The position numbers and the translations under genes are program-made. Shown here piece by piece: positions 1 through 6,297 of a stretch of DNA of 8,080 nucleotides (position 1 is the stretch's first letter; each line of letters opens with the position of its first letter). The DNA lies in contig CALKWG010000390.1 in NCBI GenBank assembly GCA_938004315.1, positions 1 to 8,080 on the forward strand, in the 5' to 3' direction. Source of the stretch: an uncultured Spirochaetaceae bacterium (GTDB taxonomy: Bacteria; Spirochaetota; Spirochaetia; Treponematales; UBA12059). The notes beneath the pieces were generated by a model. That model was not told where the DNA came from. It did not search any database and was given only the letters and a program-made list of their open reading frames with translations.

Positions 1-658
1 CGACGGCGTAGAGGTTCTTGCCGAAGGTGGTCTTGTTCCAGAGCACCCAGACTATGGCGCTGATGACCGCCGCGTAGATGACCAGGTTGGGTATGCCCAG
101 GGTCTCGCCGATGACGAACTCGGTGTAGCGCAGGTCGAAGCCGCCTATGGGCTGCGGGCCCGGCGCTCCGGAGGCGAAATAGATCGACAGGACGCCGTAG
201 AGGGCTATCATCATGCCGAGCGTGGCCAGGAAGGGGTGGATCTTGAACTTGGCCACGACCCAGCCGTTGATGGCGCTGAAGAAGGCGCTCACGGCGCAGG
301 CTATGAGCAGGGGCACGACGAGGGGCAGGGGCGTCATGTCGGGATAGAAGCGCGAGGCGTAATCGGTGCGCTGCAGGAGGGAGCCGGCGATGACCGACGC
401 GAAGCCGACGGAGCGGCCGAGCGACAGGTCGGTGCCCTGGGTGATGATGATGCCGCCGACGCCGAAGGCCAGGATCAGCCTGACCGAGCTCTGGGTCAGG
501 ATGTTCTTGAGCACGAAGGGCGAAAGGAAGGCGGGTTCCTTGATGATGATGAACAGGATGATGGCGAAGATCACCATGTAGATGGCGTTCTTGACGAAGA
601 ACTCCTTCCACTGCTCCTTCGTCATGCCTTTTAATCCGCGCGCGGCGCCCTCGCTCAT
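1..658 (-). CDS. mglC: Galactose/methyl-galactoside ABC transporter permease MglC (3' end cut off by window edge)
   Basis: Inner-membrane permease of the MglBAC sugar importer; it forms the channel energised by MglA. Translating the minus strand from the ATG at 658-656 gives 219 clean codons, about two thirds of the roughly 336 residues usual for MglC. The match to E. coli MglC as I remember it is strong: an ILTQSSVR...TQGTDLS..GR stretch at residues 53-82, an ING element near 130-132, and WVLWNKT.FGKN near 204-215. Hydrophobic segments lie at about 25-39, 59-75, 112-132, 141-162 and 190-207. The start ATG overlaps the mglA stop (ATGA), and a GGGAGG ribosome site lies inside the mglA C-terminal codons about 8 nt upstream, so translation is probably coupled to mglA. 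A second Met at residue 12 has poorer spacing. The missing C-terminus reflects the window edge, not a mutation. Confidence 0.94.
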   Translation of the reverse strand, partial: MSEGAARGLKGMTKEQWKEFFVKNAIYMVIFAIILFIIIKEPAFLSPFVLKNILTQSSVRLILAFGVGGIIITQGTDLSLGRSVGFASVIAGSLLQRTDYASRFYPDMTPLPLVVPLLIACAVSAFFSAINGWVVAKFKIHPFLATLGMMIALYGVLSIYFASGAPGPQPIGGFDLRYTEFVIGETLGIPNLVIYAAVISAIVWVLWNKTTFGKNLYAV

Positions 659-2178
659 ACTTCGGCCTCCCTCGTATCGTTCAGGTACTTCGTTGCGAGA
701 TGGAATATCTCTTCTTGGCTGGTCTTATCCGTATCCACGACGCCGGCCATGCGGCCGTTGCTCATCACCAGGATGCGGTTGGTGATGCCGATGAGCTCGG
801 GCATCTCCGAGGAGACGACGACCACCGACTTGCCCGACTTAGCCAAGTTGATGATCAGCTGGTAGATGTCGTACTTGGCGCCCACGTCGATGCCGCGGGT
901 CGGCTCGTCCAGGAGGAGGACGTCGGGCTGGGTTAGGAGCCAGCGGCCGATGATGACCTTCTGCTGGTTGCCGCCGGACAGCGAGCGTATGGGCTCGCGC
1001 TTGCTCGGCGTCTTGATGCGCATGGCCTTGATCTGGGCGTCGGTGTCCTTCTCCATCTTGCGGTCGGATAGGAAGCCGGCCTTTCCCTTATAGGCTTCGA
1101 CGTTGGCTATGGTCGTGTTGAAGGTTATATCGGCCATGGGATAGATGCCCGTCTCGCGCCGCTCCTCGGTCAGGTAGGCGAAGCCGTCCCGTATGGCCTT
1201 GTTGGGGCTCGGGTTGGCCAGGGGCTTGCCGTCCAGGAGTATCTCGCCGGCCTCGCGCGTGCGGACGCCGAAGATGGCCTCGACGAGCTCGGTGCGGCCC
1301 GCGCCGACGAGGCCGGCCACGCCGAGTATCTCGCCCTCGCGGAGCTCGAAGCTCACGTCGCGGACAAGGGGCTTATATTTCGTAGAGAGGCCCCTGACGG
1401 AGAGCTTCACCTCGCCGGGGACGTTGTCCTTGGGCGGGAAGCGATCCTCTAGGTCGCGGCCGACCATCATGTTCACGACCTTCTCGATGGTCAGATTGCC
1501 GACGGCGTCGGTGCCGATATATTTCCCGTCGCGAAGCACGGTCACGTCGTCCGAGATGCGGAAGATCTCGTCCATCTTATGGGATATATAGATGACGCCT
1601 ACGCCCTGCTTCTTGAGCGTCGCGATGATTTCGAAGAGCAGCTCCACTTCGTGCTCGGTCAGCGACGAGGTCGGCTCGTCCAGCACGATGATCTTGGCGT
1701 CGTAGGAGACGGCCTTGGCGATCTCCACCATCTGCCGCTGCGATACCGAGAGGGTGGAGAGCAGGGTATCGGGGTCGAGGTGGATGTTGATGCGCTTAAA
1801 TAGAGACAGGGTATCCTGGCGCATCTTCTTCTCGTCGACGAAGGGGCCCTTGGTGGGGTAGCGGCCCAGCCAGATGTTGTCCGAGATGCTGCGTTGGGTG
1901 ACTTGGTTCAGCTCCTGGTGCACCATGGATACGCCGTGCTCCAGGGCGTGCTTGGGGTCGGTGAAGTTGAAGGGTTTGCCGTCCAGGTAGAATTCGCCGG
2001 CGTCCTGCCTATAGATGCCGAAGAGGCATTTCATGAGCGTGGACTTGCCGGCGCCGTTCTCGCCCATGAGGCTGTGCACCGTGCCCGCCCGTACGTCGAG
2101 GCGGACGTCCTTGAGTACCTGGACTCCCGAGAACGACTTGCATACGCCGCGTATGCTCAATAAGTACTTTTCTTCCAC
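655..2178 (-). CDS. mglA: Galactose/methyl-galactoside ABC transporter ATP-binding protein MglA
   Basis: Cytoplasmic tandem ATPase (507 aa, normal for the family at about 500-510) that powers the MglC permease. The first nucleotide-binding domain has Walker A GENGAGKS at 39-46, Q-loop Gln88, signature LSVSQRQ at 143-149, Walker B with DEPT at 167-170 and switch His200. The second domain shows the degeneration typical of sugar-type tandem ATPases: its P-loop (GLVGAGRTE, 289-297) lacks the Walker Lys and its switch region reads SSEMPEL with no His, while signature LSGGNQQK (400-407) and Walker B DEPT (424-427) remain. The start is GTG at 2178-2176, preceded by a GGGAGAGG ribosome site at suitable spacing; the nearby ATG at 2183-2181 is out of frame. 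It lies 148 nt downstream of mglB and overlaps mglC by 4 nt. RbsA/XylG-type proteins share the fold, but the flanking mglB and mglC settle the name. Confidence 0.95.
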   Translation of the reverse strand: MEEKYLLSIRGVCKSFSGVQVLKDVRLDVRAGTVHSLMGENGAGKSTLMKCLFGIYRQDAGEFYLDGKPFNFTDPKHALEHGVSMVHQELNQVTQRSISDNIWLGRYPTKGPFVDEKKMRQDTLSLFKRINIHLDPDTLLSTLSVSQRQMVEIAKAVSYDAKIIVLDEPTSSLTEHEVELLFEIIATLKKQGVGVIYISHKMDEIFRISDDVTVLRDGKYIGTDAVGNLTIEKVVNMMVGRDLEDRFPPKDNVPGEVKLSVRGLSTKYKPLVRDVSFELREGEILGVAGLVGAGRTELVEAIFGVRTREAGEILLDGKPLANPSPNKAIRDGFAYLTEERRETGIYPMADITFNTTIANVEAYKGKAGFLSDRKMEKDTDAQIKAMRIKTPSKREPIRSLSGGNQQKVIIGRWLLTQPDVLLLDEPTRGIDVGAKYDIYQLIINLAKSGKSVVVVSSEMPELIGITNRILVMSNGRMAGVVDTDKTSQEEIFHLATKYLNDTREAEV

Positions 2179-2326
2179 GGCATGCCTCTCCCAGTTCCGG
2201 TTCTTCGGGCCGGCCGCGTCATCGGCCGCCCCCTACGCGAGCGGGGCGCCCCCGTCCGCCCGTCCGCCCTATGCGGGCCGGCGGATCGGCGGGGCGCCCC
2301 GTCAGTATACTATGGCCTGGCCGGAA
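2179..2326 (-). promoter_or_regulatory. mglB-mglA intercistronic region with strong predicted stem-loop
   Basis: This 148-nt gap between the mglB stop and the mglA start is very GC-rich. It contains the palindrome GGGGCGCCCC twice (2243-2252 and 2291-2300). With flanking bases the two copies can pair as an 11-bp perfect stem (2242-2252 with 2291-2301), and an inner 6-bp stem TCCGCC/GGCGGA (2255-2260 with 2280-2285) could stack inside. A tandem CGTCCGCC pair lies at 2253-2268, and an AGTATACT palindrome at 2304-2311 just after the mglB stop. No T-run follows on the transcribed strand, so a classical terminator is unlikely. A structure here could protect the 3' end of mglB mRNA or limit read-through, giving more binding protein than ATPase, as binding-protein operons commonly need. 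That role is inferred. Confidence 0.5.
2242..2301. repeat. Paired GGGGCGCCCC palindromes forming an 11-bp inverted repeat
   Basis: Two copies of the self-complementary 10-mer GGGGCGCCCC, at 2243-2252 and 2291-2300, lie 38 nt apart. Because each is its own reverse complement they form both a direct and an inverted repeat. Flanking C2242 and G2301 extend the pairing to 11 bp. The enclosed 38 nt can itself form a smaller hairpin. Confidence 0.7.
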
Positions 2327-3352
2327 TTACTTGCGGAATTCGCGGTAGTTCTTGGGGGTGACGCCGACGTAGGCGACGCGCACGGCCTTGGAGCCGTCGG
2401 TAGCCAGGGTCCACTTGGTGCCTTCGGTGACGGGCTTGCCCATGGCGGCGTTGATAGCCAGGTCGAGCGTGGCGCGGCTCTGGTTGACGCCGTCGTTCAG
2501 CACGGTGCCGTTCATCTCGCCGTCGGCGATGTGGGTCAGGGCCTGGTCCAGGGCGTCGACGCCGTAGAGCGGGAGCTTGACGCCGGCCGCCTTAAGGGCG
2601 TTGATGGCGCCGAAGGCCATGCCGTCGTTGTTGCAGATGACCAGCTCGATGTCCTTGCCGAAGCTGGAGGTGAGCCAGGCGGCCATCTTGTCGTTGCCGT
2701 GCTGGGTGGACCAGTTGGGGTCGGCCTCGAGGGCCAGCTGCTGGACCTTGATGCCGGCGTCGGTGAAGGCCTTCACCGAGTGCAGGGTGCGGGCTTCGGC
2801 GTCGGGATGGCCCGGCTCGCCCTTGAGCATGACGTACTGGACGACGCCGTCCTTGTTCTTGTCCCAGGCGGGGTTGGCCTTCCAGTCGGCGACCATCATC
2901 TGGCCTTGGATGATGCCGGATTCGGCGGAGTTGGTGCCCACATACCAGACCTTGTCGTAGCTGGCCATGGCGCCCTTCTCGGTGGGTTCTTTATTAAAGA
3001 GGATAAGGGGGATGCCGGCCTTCTTGGCCTTGGCGATGATCGCGCTGGCGGAGGCGGGGTCGACCAGGTTGATGGCCAGGACGCTGACCTTGCGGCTGAT
3101 GAACACGTCTACCTGATCGTTGAGCTTGGCCTGCTGGCCCTCGGAGTCCACGATCTCGATGCGGGCGCCCTTCTCCTTGGCGTAGCGCTCGAGCTCGGGC
3201 TTCATGACGCCGTTCATGAAGTTGTCGGCGAAGCTGTAGATGTTGGCGCCGATGACGATCTGGCCGGATTCCTTGCTGCCTGCGGCAGAGACGCTGAAGA
3301 CCGAGAGGGCCAAAAGCGCCACGAGCGCGACGATACCGATCTTACGATTCAT
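2327..3352 (-). CDS. mglB: Galactose/glucose-binding periplasmic protein MglB
   Basis: Soluble binding protein (341 aa) that captures D-galactose or D-glucose and delivers it to MglAC. A signal peptide covers about residues 1-23 (NRK, hydrophobic core, VSA cleavage context) and there is no lipobox Cys. Aligned by eye to E. coli MglB, all main sugar contacts appear retained: Asp43 and Phe45 (D14, F16), Asn120 (N91), His182, Asp184 and Arg188 (H152, D154, R158), Trp214 (W183), Asn242 (N211), Asp266 (D236) and Asn286 (N256). The calcium loop DKNKDGVVQ (164-172) and its partner Glu236 are also present. The ATG at 3352-3350 is preferred over a 45-residue upstream extension because AAAGGAG lies 6 nt before it and the signal peptide begins there. 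It is first of the mglBAC set, 162 nt downstream of the sensor operon. The SAAGSKES junction resembles spirochaetal binding proteins. Confidence 0.96.
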   Translation of the reverse strand: MNRKIGIVALVALLALSVFSVSAAGSKESGQIVIGANIYSFADNFMNGVMKPELERYAKEKGARIEIVDSEGQQAKLNDQVDVFISRKVSVLAINLVDPASASAIIAKAKKAGIPLILFNKEPTEKGAMASYDKVWYVGTNSAESGIIQGQMMVADWKANPAWDKNKDGVVQYVMLKGEPGHPDAEARTLHSVKAFTDAGIKVQQLALEADPNWSTQHGNDKMAAWLTSSFGKDIELVICNNDGMAFGAINALKAAGVKLPLYGVDALDQALTHIADGEMNGTVLNDGVNQSRATLDLAINAAMGKPVTEGTKWTLATDGSKAVRVAYVGVTPKNYREFRK

Positions 3353-3358
3353 GCGATG

Positions 3359-3365
3359 CTCCTTT
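3359..3365 (-). promoter_or_regulatory. Ribosome binding site of mglB
   Basis: AAAGGAG on the minus strand, 6 nt before the ATG at 3352. It is the strongest ribosome site in the window, which suits a highly expressed binding protein. It decides the start against the open frame that continues upstream to 3487. Confidence 0.85.
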
Positions 3366-3460
3366 ACGCGTATAGAGATCCTAGGGATCCCCCGGGGCCA
3401 TGCGGTCCCGCTATGGTCACACGATATGGCCGCTTCCCGGGCGGCGCAATGCGAGATTCC

Positions 3461-3483
3461 GCGCAGTTTTTGTGAAAACGCGC
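3461..3483. repeat. Inverted repeat upstream of mglB (candidate operator)
   Basis: On the plus strand GCGC-a-GTTTT, spacer TGTG, then AAAAC-GCGC: a near-perfect inverted repeat with 5-bp AT-rich inner arms, GCGC outer arms and one unpaired A at 3465. It stands out in very GC-rich surroundings and lies about 110 nt before the mglB start, upstream of the candidate -35. It could be a binding site for the neighbouring AraC-type regulator or another sugar-responsive regulator, or an RNA hairpin after the upstream gene. No U-run follows it on the transcript, which argues against a terminator. Confidence 0.45.
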
Positions 3484-3514
3484 ACAAGGAGCGATGCGTC
3501 GCGGGCCGCGCGGC

Positions 3515-4573
3515 TTAGTCCGCGGCCTTGAAGGGTTGGTAATCTATCCATATGTAGCGCTCGGCCAGCGGCCTGTTGGGCGGCGGCTCGGGCGCCACGA
3601 GGGAGACGGCCAGCCGCACCATGGCGCGGGCCATGCTCAGGCTGTCGTTCTCCACCGTGCCGTAGAGGTAGCCCTCGCGTATGGAGTCCTGCGCCTCCTT
3701 CAGCCCGTCTATGCCCAGGACGGGGAGCCAGCTTTCGTCCCGTCCGTCCATGGAGCCGTCGCGGTTGTCGTCCTTGAAGTAGCCCAGCTGCCGCAGGCGC
3801 GCTATGGCGCCTAGGGCCATGGCGTCGTTGTTGGACGCGACGAGCTCGACGCGGCCGCCGTGCGTCCTGGCCAGCGGGCCGATCTTCTCGTAGCCCTCGT
3901 CGAATTTCCAGTTCGCCACCTCGATGGCCAGCACCTCCACCTCGTAGCCGGCGGCGTCGAAGCTTTCGAGCAGGGCCTTGGTACGCAGCTCCGCGTCCTG
4001 GTGGCCCTGCTCGCCCTTGAGGATGAGGAGCTGTATGGCGCCGTCGCCGTTCAGGTCGCGGCGGTTGAGGCCCGCGGGGTCGCCGCCGAAGAGGGCCATG
4101 GCCAGCTCCGCCTGCATCTGCCCCGACTGCTCGGCGCGGGCGCCGACGTAGTAGCTGCGCTCCCAGATCTCTAAGTCGCGCGCTAAGGGCTCGCGGTTGA
4201 AGAAGACGACCGGCACCCCGGCCTCCTTGAGGCGCCTAGCCAGGGCGTAGGAGGCCAGGCGGTCCACCGGGTTGAGCATGACCGCGGCCGGCTTCTTGGA
4301 AAGGAAGGACAGGAGCTGCTCGTTCTGGATGAGCTGCGAGTTGCCGGCGTCGAAGGCGACGACGGACAGCCCGCCGCGCGCCTCCTCCTCGATCTGCCTG
4401 GCGAACTCGTCTATGTAGGGGTCGGCCCGCTCGTAGAGGAAGAGCCCGACCAGGGGCGGGGCGGGGGCGCATGTTACGGCCGCGCCGGCCGCGAGCGCAG
4501 AGAGCGCCACGGCTAAGGCGGCCCCCCTCCCGCTCGGCCGGCCGGCCCGTCGGCGGGCGGACGGCCGGATCAC
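3515..4573 (-). CDS. MglB-like galactose-binding lipoprotein, probable sensor partner of the adjacent histidine kinase
   Basis: MglB paralogue (352 aa) placed as third gene of the two-component operon rather than beside the transporter genes. The N-terminus has an Arg-rich stretch, a hydrophobic core (about 18-33) and AVTC at 32-35, a plausible relaxed lipobox making Cys35 the lipid anchor. By-eye alignment to E. coli MglB shows the sugar contacts kept: Asp51, Tyr53 (for Phe16), Asn126, His191, Asp193, Arg197, Trp222, Asn249, Asp289, Asn309; the calcium loop DLNGDGAIQ (173-181) and Glu243 also remain. An extra EF-hand-like loop (DDNRDGSMDGRD, 268-279), absent from the MglB at 2327-3352, sits just before the strand bearing Asp289. 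The start is GTG at 4573-4571, overlapping the kinase stop (GTGA), with GGAGG about 8 nt upstream. By analogy with AraP and XylFII it probably presents galactose or glucose to the kinase. A transporter-donor role is the alternative. Confidence 0.85.
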   Translation of the reverse strand: MIRPSARRRAGRPSGRGAALAVALSALAAGAAVTCAPAPPLVGLFLYERADPYIDEFARQIEEEARGGLSVVAFDAGNSQLIQNEQLLSFLSKKPAAVMLNPVDRLASYALARRLKEAGVPVVFFNREPLARDLEIWERSYYVGARAEQSGQMQAELAMALFGGDPAGLNRRDLNGDGAIQLLILKGEQGHQDAELRTKALLESFDAAGYEVEVLAIEVANWKFDEGYEKIGPLARTHGGRVELVASNNDAMALGAIARLRQLGYFKDDNRDGSMDGRDESWLPVLGIDGLKEAQDSIREGYLYGTVENDSLSMARAMVRLAVSLVAPEPPPNRPLAERYIWIDYQPFKAAD

Positions 4574-6297
4574 GGCCTGGCCTCCGGCGGGCTCGCCGGG
4601 ATGTACAGCGCCACCGTGGTGCTCTCGTCGGGTACGCTCGATATGCGCAGGTCGGCGCCGTCGCCGTAGTACAGCTTGAGCCGCTGGTAGACGTTGCGTA
4701 TGCCGACGCCGCTCCGCTCGCCCTCGCCCTTCATGATCGCGTACATCTCCGTTATCTTCTCCTCGCTTATGCCGTAGCCGGTGTTGGTGACGGAGAAGAC
4801 GATGCGCCCGCCCTCCACCCGCCCGCGTATGGCGATATGGCCGGCCTCGTCGCCCACGCCGTGGTAGATGGCGTTCTCAATGATGGGCTGCAGGATGAGC
4901 TTCATGACCTTCATGCCGTGCATGCCCGGCTGCAGGCTGACCGAGTGGCCGAAGCGCTCGACGTAGCGTATGCCCTGTATGGTCAGGTAGTTCTCCACGT
5001 GGGCTATCTCGTCCTCGATGGGTATGAAGAGCTCGCCGCGCGAGATGCTGATGCGGAAGAAGCGCGCCAGGGCAACGACGCAGGTGATTACGTCCTTGCT
5101 TCGTCCCCGCTCGGCCAACCATACGATGGAGTCCAGGGTGTTGTAGAGGAAGTGCGGGTTGATCTGGTTCTGCAGCGCTTTGAGCTCGGTCTTGCGCTTC
5201 TCCTTCTGCTCCGCGACCAGGCTCTGCATGAGCTCGCGTATGCGCGCCACCATGCTGGCCAGGGCGTGGGAGAGGAGGGCCATCTCCCGCTGGCCGCTCA
5301 CCGGCACGGGGGCGTCTAGGTCGCCGCCCTCTATCCTGAGCATGGCCTCCTTGAGCTCCCCTATGGGCTTGGAGATGCGGCGCGAGACCATGCTGGCCGC
5401 CGTCGCGCTAAGGGCGGTGGACCCCACGAGGATGACGAGGGTGATGAGGAGGAGCCGCGAGGTCGCCGCGCGGATCTCCCCGACGTTGCTAACCGTGGCG
5501 ATCCGCCAGCGGGTATGGGCCAGGGTGTTCACGTTGATCACCGCGTCCATGCCGCCCGGCGACGCGCGCACGCTGCCTAGGTGCATGGCCGCCGCGAGCG
5601 CCGCGCTCTGGGCAGCCAGCCTGCCGGCCGGGGCCGAGGTGTAGAGGAGGCGGCCGTCCTCGTCCAGGATGAGGAGGTGGCCGCCGGGGCCCAGGTTGGA
5701 GCGCCTGGCTAGCTTATCCAGGGCGCCTTGGCCGAGCTCTATGAGGAGGACGCCGCGGGCGGCCCGGCCGCCGTCAAGGTACTCCACCGCCTTGCTTACG
5801 CAGAGGGCCTCCTCGTCCCGGGTCTCGGCCATGCTCTCGCGGCCTTCGATGGAGAAATGGAAGATCTCCGGCAGCTCGAGCGCGTCGCCGAACCACGGCC
5901 GGGCGGGGACGTCCAGCGGCGCCGCCACGTCCATGGGCGGGCCTACGAGCTTGGTCCCGTTCTCGTCGAAGAGGAAGACGGATAGGACGTCGGTCTTGAT
6001 ATCGGCGTTGGCCTGGTAGAGCGCGGCGAGCGAGCCCTGGTCGCGCCTCACGTCCAGCCCGATGGAGGCGAACTGGATGTAGTTGGCCGTCTCGATGACG
6101 CTGGTCACGTAGCCCTCGTAGTTCATGACGATCTGCTTGTTGATCTCCGCCGACTGGGCCTCGGCGAAGGAGCCGAGCGTGCCGGCCGAGACCGCCAGGT
6201 ACACGAGGGAGCTGACGACGACCATGGCCGAGGCCACGGCGAGCACCGCGATGAGGATGCTCGCCCGAATGGACGAGCCGGGCTTAGCCGCGTTCAT
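4570..6297 (-). CDS. Membrane sensor histidine kinase, YesM/LytS type (dCache-like sensor, HAMP, His_kinase, HATPase_c)
   Basis: Inner-membrane kinase (575 aa) that should phosphorylate the response regulator encoded just upstream. Order: transmembrane 1 (about 13-36); a roughly 240-residue extracytoplasmic region (about 38-279) with dCache-like features (PWFGDAL near 134-140, GHLLILDEDG near 206-215, WRIATVSNVGE at 264-274); transmembrane 2 (about 282-303); HAMP (about 304-358); a linker helix; then NPHFLYNTLDS with phospho-acceptor His382. The ATPase part has N-box Asn475 (PIIENAIYHG), G1 box NTGYGI (505-510) and G2 GVGIRNVYQRL (530-540). The G1 box reads Asn where classical kinases have Asp; such variants occur in this family. 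The ATG at 6297-6295 lies inside the last codons of the regulator (14-nt overlap); starting there places transmembrane 1 normally, while the 29-residue upstream extension is Arg-rich with no recognisable signal. The stop overlaps the next gene by 4 nt. Confidence 0.93.
   Translation of the reverse strand: MNAAKPGSSIRASILIAVLAVASAMVVVSSLVYLAVSAGTLGSFAEAQSAEINKQIVMNYEGYVTSVIETANYIQFASIGLDVRRDQGSLAALYQANADIKTDVLSVFLFDENGTKLVGPPMDVAAPLDVPARPWFGDALELPEIFHFSIEGRESMAETRDEEALCVSKAVEYLDGGRAARGVLLIELGQGALDKLARRSNLGPGGHLLILDEDGRLLYTSAPAGRLAAQSAALAAAMHLGSVRASPGGMDAVINVNTLAHTRWRIATVSNVGEIRAATSRLLLITLVILVGSTALSATAASMVSRRISKPIGELKEAMLRIEGGDLDAPVPVSGQREMALLSHALASMVARIRELMQSLVAEQKEKRKTELKALQNQINPHFLYNTLDSIVWLAERGRSKDVITCVVALARFFRISISRGELFIPIEDEIAHVENYLTIQGIRYVERFGHSVSLQPGMHGMKVMKLILQPIIENAIYHGVGDEAGHIAIRGRVEGGRIVFSVTNTGYGISEEKITEMYAIMKGEGERSGVGIRNVYQRLKLYYGDGADLRISSVPDESTTVALYIPASPPEARP

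Larger units (their letters stand above)
3353..3514 (-). promoter_or_regulatory. Upstream region of mglB with candidate promoter and operator elements
   Basis: This 162-nt gap separates the sensor operon from mglBAC and is the obvious place for regulated control of the transporter. On the minus strand a weak sigma70-like pair is visible: TTGCGC (3449-3444), a 17-nt spacer, and TATCGT (3426-3421), which would leave a leader of about 60 nt. Upstream of it are an AT-rich inverted repeat (3461-3483) and TGCGC direct repeats beginning at 3484, 3465 and 3448. Between the candidate start site and the ribosome site are GATCC-TAG-GGATC (3377-3389) and CCCCGGGG (3390-3397). No T-run follows any hairpin, so I see no terminator for the upstream gene and read-through is possible. 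The promoter call is tentative because the -35 match is poor. Confidence 0.4.

Noticed and set aside
2304..2311. Internal promoter for mglA based on TATACT in AGTATACT
   Set aside because: There is no TGn extension and no acceptable -35 at 16-18 nt (it would fall on the mglB stop region). It is better treated as a short palindrome.
2015..3475. Long plus-strand open frame (486 codons) antisense to mglB and the start of mglA
   Set aside because: It mirrors mglB, which has full family conservation on the other strand. The translation is rich in Gly, Ala, Val, Asp and Leu with no recognisable domain, as expected opposite a GC-biased coding frame.
3461..3483. Rho-independent terminator after the sensor binding-protein gene
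   Set aside because: The hairpin is possible, but the transcribed strand continues GGAATCTCGC with no U-run, so it does not meet the terminator pattern.
3353..3487. 45-residue N-terminal extension of MglB
   Set aside because: The extension would bury the signal peptide and bypass the AAAGGAG site 6 nt before the internal ATG at 3352.
505..6297. Loss of kinase function from the Asn-for-Asp G1 box
   Set aside because: NTG-type G1 boxes occur in YesM/LytS-like kinases, and His382, Asn475 and the G2 box are intact, so inactivity is not supported. (The residue itself is Asn505 of the gene at 4570-6297.)
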